A DNA stretch of 64,000 nucleotides from Oxalobacteraceae bacterium. Lineage in GTDB: Bacteria; Pseudomonadota; Gammaproteobacteria; Burkholderiales; Burkholderiaceae_D. The position numbers and the translations under genes are program-made. Shown one piece after another: positions 57,649 to 64,000 of this stretch. Each line of letters begins with the position of its first letter. Within the stretch, counting starts at the first letter, position 1. The notes under the pieces were generated by a model, which did no database searches, was not told the origin of the DNA, and worked only from the letters and a program-made list of their open reading frames with translations. The stretch spans positions 1-64,000 of the forward strand of contig JAIXXZ010000001.1 in NCBI GenBank assembly GCA_027490465.1, given 5' to 3'.

Positions 57649-58959
57649 TCAGCCCAGCGACTCGAGGCGAATTCGTGCGACTTGTCCCGACACGGCCTCG
57701 AGTGCTTCTATCGCGGCGATTGCTTGCTTTGCTTTTTTCTCTTGCGTCTGGTGGGTGAGAATGATGATGTCTGCCTCGGTCTCGCCCGCGGCAGGTTCTT
57801 TCTGCAGCATTGCATCAATTGAAATCGCTGCGTCGGCCAGGATGCGGGTGATATCGGCCATCACGCCGAGCTTGTCAGCCACACGAATGCGAAGGTAGTA
57901 GCTGGTGGTAATCTCGTCCATCGGAAGAATAGGCGTATCCGTCATCAAATCCGGCTGGAATGCAAGGTAAGGCACGCGATGTTCCGGGTCAGCGGTCGCT
58001 AGGCGAGTGATATCCACCAAATCGGCAATGACGGCAGAGGCCGTCGGCTCAGCGCCGGCACCCTTGCCGTAATAAAGTGTGGCGCCGACCGCGTCACCGT
58101 GCACCAGGACAGCATTCATCGCACCCTCGACATTGGCGATGAGCCTGGTCGACGGTATCAGCGTGGGATGGACACGTAACTCAATACCGTTGGAAACACG
58201 GCGCGCAATACCCAGCAATTTGATCCGATAACCCAGCTGCTCCGCGTAACGGATATCGGCAGCCTGAAGACCCGTGATACCTTCCACATAAGCCTTGTCG
58301 AACTGAACCGGAATGCCAAAGGCAATGGCAGACATCAGCGTTGCCTTGTGTGCCGCATCGACGCCTTCGATGTCAAAGGTCGGATCCGCTTCGGCGTAAC
58401 CAAGCCGTTGCGCTTCCTTCAGCACGACGTCAAAGTCGAGACCCTTGTCACGCATCTCTGACAAGATGAAATTGGTGGTGCCATTGATGATGCCGGCAAT
58501 CCACTGAATGCGGTTCGCGGTCAGACCTTCGCGCAGGGCTTTAATGATGGGAATACCACCCGCCACTGCAGCCTCGAATGCGACCATGACGCGTTTCTCT
58601 TGCGCGGCTCTGAAAATTTCTGTGCCGTGGGTTGCGAGTAGCGCTTTATTCGCAGTCACCACATGCTTGCCGTTCGCAATGGCGGTCATCACCAGCTGGC
58701 GTGCGATGCCGTAACCACCAATTAACTCAACGACGATATCAATGTCGGGATGATTGACGATGATGTTGGCGTCATCAACGACTTCCACCTTGCCGCCGGT
58801 AATCTGCTTTGCTCTCGCGGTGTCCAAGTCGGCCACCATCGTAATTTCAATCGGGCGCCCTGCACGGCGACGTATTTCTTCTGCGTTACGCTCAAGTACA
58901 GTAAACGTGCCGGCACCCACGGTGCCGATACCCAGCAAACCAACTTTGATAGATTTCAT
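57649..58959 (-). CDS. hom: Homoserine dehydrogenase
   Basis: 436 residues. Reduces aspartate semialdehyde to homoserine. Rossmann motif GLLGIGTVGAGTF, catalytic ANKALLA, GIINGTTNFILSEM and DVEGVDAAHK-type (DIEGVDAAHKATL), plus a C-terminal ACT domain (SYYLRIRVADKLGVMADIT) for threonine feedback. It lies 36 bp after alaA in the same direction; its normal partner thrC is displaced by the T3SS insertion. Confidence 0.96.
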   Translation of the reverse strand: MKSIKVGLLGIGTVGAGTFTVLERNAEEIRRRAGRPIEITMVADLDTARAKQITGGKVEVVDDANIIVNHPDIDIVVELIGGYGIARQLVMTAIANGKHVVTANKALLATHGTEIFRAAQEKRVMVAFEAAVAGGIPIIKALREGLTANRIQWIAGIINGTTNFILSEMRDKGLDFDVVLKEAQRLGYAEADPTFDIEGVDAAHKATLMSAIAFGIPVQFDKAYVEGITGLQAADIRYAEQLGYRIKLLGIARRVSNGIELRVHPTLIPSTRLIANVEGAMNAVLVHGDAVGATLYYGKGAGAEPTASAVIADLVDITRLATADPEHRVPYLAFQPDLMTDTPILPMDEITTSYYLRIRVADKLGVMADITRILADAAISIDAMLQKEPAAGETEADIIILTHQTQEKKAKQAIAAIEALEAVSGQVARIRLESLG

Positions 58960-58995
58960 GATGAATAATTCAGTGACAGACAGGACTATCGAATA

Positions 58996-60222
58996 TCAAG
59001 CCGCATGATGGCGACGGTAGCCATCAAGGAAATGGGCAATACGGCCAATGGCTGCCGTCAGATCGTCTGCGTTCGGCAAAAAGACGACGCGGAAATGATC
59101 TGTGGTTGGGCAATTAAACCCGGTACCTTGCACGATCAGTACGCGCTCTTCGGCTAGCAAGTCATAAGCAAACTGCTGATCGTCTTTGATCGGATACATT
59201 TTTGGATCAAGACGGGGAAACATGTACAAGGCTGATTTTGGTTTGACGCAACTGACACCGGGAATATCAGTCAACAAACGATGAGCAAGATCGCGTTGAC
59301 GCAAAAGTCGTCCACCCGGACCGACCAGATCATCGATGCTCTGGTAACCACCCAAGGCGGTCTGTATGGCAAATTGTCCCGGAACGTTGGAGCACAAGCG
59401 CATCGAGGCGAGCATGTTCAGACCTTCGATGTAGTCTTTCGCGTGCTTTTTTTCACCCGACACGATCATCCAGCCGGCACGATAGCCGCAAGACCGGTAG
59501 TTCTTGGACAAACCATTGAAGGTGATGAACAAGACATCGTCAGCGAGGGATGCCAGTGAAGTATGTTTCTCACCGTCATACAAGACTTTGTCATAAATCT
59601 CATCAGCAAAAATGATCAGCTGGTGCTGACGCGCCAGCTCGACAATCTGCTGCAGCAATTCCACCGGATACAAGGCACCGGTAGGGTTGTTGGGATTGAT
59701 GACGACGATGGCGCGAGTGTTCGCGTTGATCTTGCTACGGATATCTTCGATGTCCGGATACCAATCGGCTTGTTCATCGCAGACGTAGTGCACGGGTTTG
59801 CCACTGGATAAGCTGACCGCTGCGGTCCACAGAGGGTAATCCGGTGCCGGCACCAGCACCTCATCACCCGTGTTGAGCAAGGCATTCATGCTCATGACGA
59901 TCAGTTCGGACGCTCCATTGCCGAGGTAGATATCGTCAATCGTGACGCCCGTTATCTTTTTTTCCTGGCTATATTGCATGATGGCCTTGCGAGGGGCGAA
60001 CAGACCTTTGGAGTCCGTGTATCCCGATGCATTGCCCATGTTGCGAATCATGTCCTGAACAATTTCATCCGGCGCGTCAAAGCCGAACGGTGCCAGATTA
60101 CCGATGTTGAGTTTGATGATCTTGTGACCCTCGTCCTCCATCTGGCGGGCCTTTTCGAGCACAGGTCCGCGGATGTCGTAACAGACGTCAGCCAGTTTTT
60201 TGGATTTTTGGATAGCTTTCAC
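58996..60222 (-). CDS. alaA: Alanine transaminase AlaA
   Basis: 408 residues from a GTG start at 60222 (AGGAT 5 nt upstream); this gives the family's usual opening KAIQKSKKLADVCYDIRGP. The open frame runs 90 nt further but adds an atypical sequence. PLP-dependent class I/II aminotransferase using pyruvate and glutamate. PLP lysine in NGLSKNYRSCGYRAGW, and NPNNPTGALYP. C-terminal Arg region FRVVFLPN. First gene of the alaA-hom group. Confidence 0.92.
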   Translation of the reverse strand: MKAIQKSKKLADVCYDIRGPVLEKARQMEDEGHKIIKLNIGNLAPFGFDAPDEIVQDMIRNMGNASGYTDSKGLFAPRKAIMQYSQEKKITGVTIDDIYLGNGASELIVMSMNALLNTGDEVLVPAPDYPLWTAAVSLSSGKPVHYVCDEQADWYPDIEDIRSKINANTRAIVVINPNNPTGALYPVELLQQIVELARQHQLIIFADEIYDKVLYDGEKHTSLASLADDVLFITFNGLSKNYRSCGYRAGWMIVSGEKKHAKDYIEGLNMLASMRLCSNVPGQFAIQTALGGYQSIDDLVGPGGRLLRQRDLAHRLLTDIPGVSCVKPKSALYMFPRLDPKMYPIKDDQQFAYDLLAEERVLIVQGTGFNCPTTDHFRVVFLPNADDLTAAIGRIAHFLDGYRRHHAA

Positions 60223-60493
60223 GGCAGGATCCTGCTCCGGTTGGCGTGCGGGCAACCAGTGTTGCACCGCGAAAAAACAAGCATTTTGCCCCAAAACGGG
60301 CAGGTTTACCAATGGCGCCGCTGATAAAACGCTTCCTGAAACTTACGTGCCGCCTTCACTGGCAGACTGACCATGTTTGTCTCGCCTGCCTTTCCTGAAG
60401 ACTGCTCAGCGTGACCCCAAAATGCCTGTTTTTTGGTCTCCTGCCCCGCCTTTGCCGCCCGCCCGGGCATCTCGCGATAGAATGCGCCTGTCT

Positions 60494-60898
60494 ATGAAGT
60501 TACATGCCACCACAACCCAGCAATATCAGACCGTGACGGGCTACGAGGCAGACTGGGTAGAGATCAACGCGGTCAGGTTTGCTTACAGTCTGATCGTGTT
60601 GCCGGAGTCCGCCCCGGTCAGCTGGCAGGTCAAGGCCTTCGAATCGCTGAGTAGCCTCGATTTTGCTCCCTTGGTAGCCGCCGCTCCCGACCTTGTGATT
60701 CTGGGCACGGGCCCACGGCAACGCTTCGTCGCGCCCAGTCTCATTGGAGACCTGCTGTCGAGGCGCATAGGGGTGGAATGCATGGACAATCAGGCGGCCT
60801 GCCGTACTTACAATATCCTGATGGCCGAAGGAAGGAAGGTCGCACTTGCGCTGATCATCCCCGACCAGCAGGCCCATACCCAAGGACAAGGAGATTAA
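60494..60898 (+). CDS. Mth938-like (DUF498) domain protein
   Basis: 134 residues from ATG 60494 (MKLHATTTQQYQTVTGY); the longer frame to 60377 has no leader or conserved sequence. Small alpha/beta fold of the Xcc1710/Mth938 family; core FAPLVAAAPDLVILGTGPRQRF and VECMDNQAACRTYNIL. Function unproven; human homologue NDUFAF3 is a complex I assembly factor. The stop is directly followed by bcp. Confidence 0.85.
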   Translation: MKLHATTTQQYQTVTGYEADWVEINAVRFAYSLIVLPESAPVSWQVKAFESLSSLDFAPLVAAAPDLVILGTGPRQRFVAPSLIGDLLSRRIGVECMDNQAACRTYNILMAEGRKVALALIIPDQQAHTQGQGD

Positions 60899-61375
60899 AT
60901 GGGTGAGCGTCCCTCCATCGTGAACATGACCGTACCTGATTTCAGTGCCCCGATGACCGGGAACACGCCGTTTCGCCTGTCAGATTTTCTGGGGAAAAAG
61001 CTGGTCTTGTATTTCTACCCCAAAGACAACACCCCCGGCTGCACGACGGAAAGTCTTCAGTTCCGCGAGCTTCATGCCAAATTCCAAGCCGCCGGTTGCG
61101 AGATATTCGGTATCAGTCGCGACAGTTTGCGCTCTCATGAGGGTTTCAAATCCAAACTCGAGTTGCCTTTCGAGTTGATTTCAGACCCAGATGAAACTGT
61201 CTGCAACATGTTTGATGTCATCGTCATGAAATCAATGTACGGTAAGAAAGTACGTGGTATCGAACGCTCGACATTTGTGATTGACGCTGCCGGCAAAATA
61301 GTGAAAGAATGGCGTGGAGTGAAAGTTCCGGGACACGTCGATGAAGTTCTGGAAATTATTGAGGGCCTTGCCTGA
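60899..61375 (+). CDS. bcp: Thioredoxin-dependent peroxiredoxin (Bcp)
   Basis: 158 residues. Atypical 2-Cys or 1-Cys peroxiredoxin reducing peroxides. Peroxidatic cysteine in DNTPGCTTES with the usual Pro and Thr, and the distal Arg in GIERSTFVIDAAGKI. The second Cys five residues on, which some Bcp proteins use as resolving residue, is Gln/Phe here, so a 1-Cys mechanism or the Cys in FQAAGCE may act. Directly adjacent to the upstream gene; a strong terminator follows. Confidence 0.94.
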   Translation: MGERPSIVNMTVPDFSAPMTGNTPFRLSDFLGKKLVLYFYPKDNTPGCTTESLQFRELHAKFQAAGCEIFGISRDSLRSHEGFKSKLELPFELISDPDETVCNMFDVIVMKSMYGKKVRGIERSTFVIDAAGKIVKEWRGVKVPGHVDEVLEIIEGLA

Positions 61376-61416
61376 TTTATCACAACCCATTGAAAATAAA
61401 CAATTTTTCAAATACC

Positions 61417-61464
61417 AGGCTGTTTAAGAAAAAGGTTCGTCGCCTTTTACTTAAACAGCCTTTT
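61417..61464 (+). terminator. Rho-independent terminator after bcp
   Basis: Long stem: GGCTGTTTAAG (61419-61429) pairs with CTTAAACAGCC (61450-61460), with an inner AAAAGG/CCTTTT pair, followed by TTTT. Confidence 0.8.
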
Positions 61465-61540
61465 CATTTTTGTCAGCGATATTTTGATTTTGTTGAATAT
61501 CGCCCGTTTTATTTCTCAACTCTGACAGTAAGAGGATCTG

Positions 61541-63190
61541 ATGCCTTTGCCTAAAATGCCTGCAAAACCCGCAGCACTGCTTTCACCCGTTGATTACCCC
61601 AAGGCAGAAAAAGGCAAACCCGTCAAACCCATAATCGCTCTGGTCGAGCCGCCCGCCCCGCCGATGCCGGCGCCACAGGCAAGAACGCGGTCGGAGGCAC
61701 CCGCCAAAGAAAAACCTGGTCAGAAATCCCAGCGCGGTGATGCGCATCCCAAATCGCCGACCAGCCGTTCAGCCGACAAGCGCGGCGTGACCAAGTTGTT
61801 TGTGCTGGATACCAATGTATTGATGCACGACCCGACGTCCCTGTTCCGCTTTGCAGAACATGATGTCTACCTGCCGATGATCACGCTTGAGGAACTCGAC
61901 AATCACAAAAAGGGAATGTCGGAGGTGGCTCGCAATGCGCGTCAGGTATCACGCTCACTGGATGCACTCGTCGCCGATGTATCGGAGCACGCCATTGATG
62001 GCGGCATATCACTGAGCAAACTCGGCAACAAGGACGCCAGCGGTCGACTGTTCTTTCAAACAAAGCTGGGCCGCTGGACGCTGCCAGAAGGACTGCCCGA
62101 GGGCAAGGCCGACAATCAGATTCTGGGCGTCGTGCGCGCACTTCAGGAGCAGCACCCGGACAGACCGGTCGTATTGGTGTCCAAGGACATCAACATGCGC
62201 ATCAAGGCGCGTGCTCTGGGGCTGCCTGCAGAAGAGTATTTCAACGATCATGTGCTGGAAGACACGGATCTTCTTTACTCGGGCATCCTGCCTCTGTCGG
62301 ATGATTTCTGGATTCGTCACGGCAAGGGCATGGAATCCTGGCAGGAAAATCGTCAGGGTATGGGTACGACCTTCTATCGTGTCACCGGCCCGATGGTGAC
62401 GGCAATGCTGGTCAACCAGTTTGTTTACATGGAGCCGCGCAATGGCGAGCCTTCTTTTTACGGGCAGGTCGCGCAGATCAATGGAAAAACTGCCGTTATC
62501 CGAACCTTGCGCGACTTTGCTCACAACAAAAATAATGTATGGGGTATTACCTCGCGTAATCGCGAACAGAATTTCGCACTCAATCTGCTGATGGATCCGG
62601 AATGCGATTTTGTAACGCTGCTCGGCCAAGCCGGCACTGGCAAAACCTTGCTAGCGCTGGCAGCCGGTCTGGCGCAGGTGTTGGAAACCAAAACCTACAA
62701 TGAAATCATTGTGACGCGCGTCACCGTACCGGTGGGCGAAGACATCGGATTTCTGCCAGGTACAGAAGAAGAAAAAATGTCACCCTGGATGGGGGCCTTT
62801 GATGACAATCTTGAAGTACTCAATAAATCCGATTCGGATGCCGGCGAATGGGGACGCGCTGCGACGCAGGAATTGATTCGCTCCCGCATCAAGATCAAGT
62901 CGCTGAATTTCATGCGGGGCCGCACCTTCGTCAACAAGTACCTGATCATTGACGAAGCCCAGAACCTGACGCCAAAACAAATGAAGACACTGGTCACGAG
63001 GGCCGGACCTGGTACCAAGATCGTTTGCCTCGGCAATATCGCACAGATCGACACGCCCTATCTGACCGAAGGCTCCAGCGGCCTCACCTATGTCGTGGAT
63101 CGCTTCAAGGGCTGGGGTCATAGCGGCCATGTCACGCTCGCGCGTGGCGAACGCTCACGACTGGCAGATCATGCCAGCGATGTCTTGTAA
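61541..63190 (+). CDS. PIN-PhoH family protein (PhoH2-type)
   Basis: 549 residues. A Pro/Lys-rich N-terminal tail (about 1-80), a PIN nuclease domain (about 85-230; KLFVLDTNVLMHDPTS, EELDNHKKG, VVLVSKDINMRIKA) and a PhoH ATPase domain (Walker A LLGQAGTGKTLLA, Walker B YLIIDEAQNLTP). PIN-PhoH proteins act as ATP-driven RNA helicase-nucleases in other bacteria. No partner PhoAT antitoxin is apparent. Transcribed alone after the bcp terminator. Confidence 0.92.
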   Translation: MPLPKMPAKPAALLSPVDYPKAEKGKPVKPIIALVEPPAPPMPAPQARTRSEAPAKEKPGQKSQRGDAHPKSPTSRSADKRGVTKLFVLDTNVLMHDPTSLFRFAEHDVYLPMITLEELDNHKKGMSEVARNARQVSRSLDALVADVSEHAIDGGISLSKLGNKDASGRLFFQTKLGRWTLPEGLPEGKADNQILGVVRALQEQHPDRPVVLVSKDINMRIKARALGLPAEEYFNDHVLEDTDLLYSGILPLSDDFWIRHGKGMESWQENRQGMGTTFYRVTGPMVTAMLVNQFVYMEPRNGEPSFYGQVAQINGKTAVIRTLRDFAHNKNNVWGITSRNREQNFALNLLMDPECDFVTLLGQAGTGKTLLALAAGLAQVLETKTYNEIIVTRVTVPVGEDIGFLPGTEEEKMSPWMGAFDDNLEVLNKSDSDAGEWGRAATQELIRSRIKIKSLNFMRGRTFVNKYLIIDEAQNLTPKQMKTLVTRAGPGTKIVCLGNIAQIDTPYLTEGSSGLTYVVDRFKGWGHSGHVTLARGERSRLADHASDVL

Positions 63191-63224
63191 AAGGACTATA
63201 AACGGGACGAGGACGAGAACACGC

Positions 63225-64000
63225 TCACAACAACTGGCGACCCAGCCACCAGGCAATTGCAGCCATCAACGCCGATGCAGGTATCGTGAAGATCCATGCC
63301 CAGACAATATTGCCTGCAACGCCCCAGCGCACGGCTGACATCTTGCGTGATGAACCGACGCCAACAATGGCACCGGTAATGGTGTGGGTGGTGGATACGG
63401 GAATACCCATCCCCGTTGCCAGGAACAAGGTCATCGCACCGCCCGTCTCTGCACAAAATCCGCCGACCGGTTTGAGCTTGGTAATTTTCTGTCCCATTGT
63501 CTTCACAATACGCCAGCCGCCGAACAAGGTTCCCAGAGCTATCGCTGCATAACAGGACGTAATCACCCACCAGGGGAGCGGCTCTGATGCCGTGCTCACG
63601 CCAGCGGCTATAAGAAGCATCCAGATAATGCCCATGGTTTTTTGTGCGTCATTACCACCATGACCCAGGCTGTACATGGATGCTGAAATCAACTGCATGC
63701 GCCGAAACCACTTATCAACCCGCTGCGGTGTGCTCCGTACAAAGAGCCAGGAGACGATAAGCATCATCGTGGAACCGAACAGAAAACCCAGCAGCGGCGA
63801 GAGCACGATGAAGCTGATCGTTTTGATCAGACCCGTGGAAATCAGGGAACTGGTACCCGCCTTTGCCACCGCTGCGCCCACCAAACCACCGATGAGTGCA
63901 TGCGAGGATGAGGAAGGAATGCCGAAGTACCAGGTCAACAGATTCCACGTAATGGCACCGACCAGCGCACCAAACACGACATAATGGTCTACGATGGCGG
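63225..64000 (-). CDS. Inorganic phosphate transporter (PiT family), C-terminal part
   Basis: Partial: the frame remains open to the window edge. Low-affinity phosphate:proton symporter. About 255 residues are visible, with both PiT signatures: GIPSSSSHALIGGLVGAA and GIPVSTTHTITGAIVGVGSS, and the conserved SLGHGGNDAQKTMG between them. Several membrane helices. Converges with phoH. A Pit-accessory gene (DUF47) often precedes it, beyond the window. Confidence 0.95.
   Translation of the reverse strand, partial: AIVDHYVVFGALVGAITWNLLTWYFGIPSSSSHALIGGLVGAAVAKAGTSSLISTGLIKTISFIVLSPLLGFLFGSTMMLIVSWLFVRSTPQRVDKWFRRMQLISASMYSLGHGGNDAQKTMGIIWMLLIAAGVSTASEPLPWWVITSCYAAIALGTLFGGWRIVKTMGQKITKLKPVGGFCAETGGAMTLFLATGMGIPVSTTHTITGAIVGVGSSRKMSAVRWGVAGNIVWAWIFTIPASALMAAIAWWLGRQLL

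Overview
The window looks like a piece of a betaproteobacterial chromosome, most likely Burkholderiales of the Oxalobacteraceae type (Undibacterium or Herminiimonas-like). This is inferred from housekeeping gene content and order (hemW-rdgB-rph-PP2C-kinase / yicC-gmk-rpoZ-spoT / rlmJ-greB / clpB / moaE-moaD-moeA-thrC-hom-alaA / bcp / phoH / pit). No database was searched.

Left third (1-26.6 kb), accessory and signalling. A minus-strand operon at 1.8-7.5 kb encodes an M48 peptidase, a triple-FHA ABC transporter, a small FHA protein and a PP2C phosphatase; three of the four products start with the same kind of CxxC zinc ribbon. From 9.7 to 26.5 kb there is a dense cluster of predicted exported proteins. 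It holds two papain-like cysteine peptidases with DUF4384-like tails, each followed by an OmpA-like peptidoglycan-binding protein, and five caspase-like (C14) proteins whose His/Cys dyads all look intact. The caspase domains are joined to MORN repeats, WD40 repeats or, in one case, MORN repeats plus a complete branched-chain-amino-acid-type periplasmic binding domain. Two caspase genes share nearly identical catalytic modules, so the cluster has grown by recent duplication. This is the best candidate here for an undescribed system: an envelope protease network with interchangeable sensor modules.

Middle (27.1-33.8 kb), a small integrative element at the 3' end of tRNA-Ser(TGA). It carries a tyrosine recombinase, an AlpA-like regulator, a RepA/AAA-type replication ATPase, a small-terminase-like protein and AT-rich membrane/lipoprotein cargo, but no capsid genes. 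That is a satellite-like layout. A 19-bp copy of the tRNA end marks the far side, with an extra partial copy 0.14 kb inside.

Right half (33.9-64 kb), core genome: heme chaperone HemW, nucleotide sanitation (RdgB), RNase PH, a kinase/phosphatase pair, YicC, Gmk, RpoZ, SpoT, DUF3422, GreB, RlmJ, isocitrate lyase, ClpB, fluoride channel, molybdopterin synthesis, threonine synthesis, AlaA, Bcp, PIN-PhoH and the C-terminal part of a phosphate transporter. The core is interrupted twice. A 261-bp MITE-like element with internal hairpins lies between yicC and gmk. A 3-kb insertion between hom and thrC carries a type III secretion fragment (sctD, a YscE-like gene, needle sctF) with a sigma-region-2-only protein and a STAS protein.
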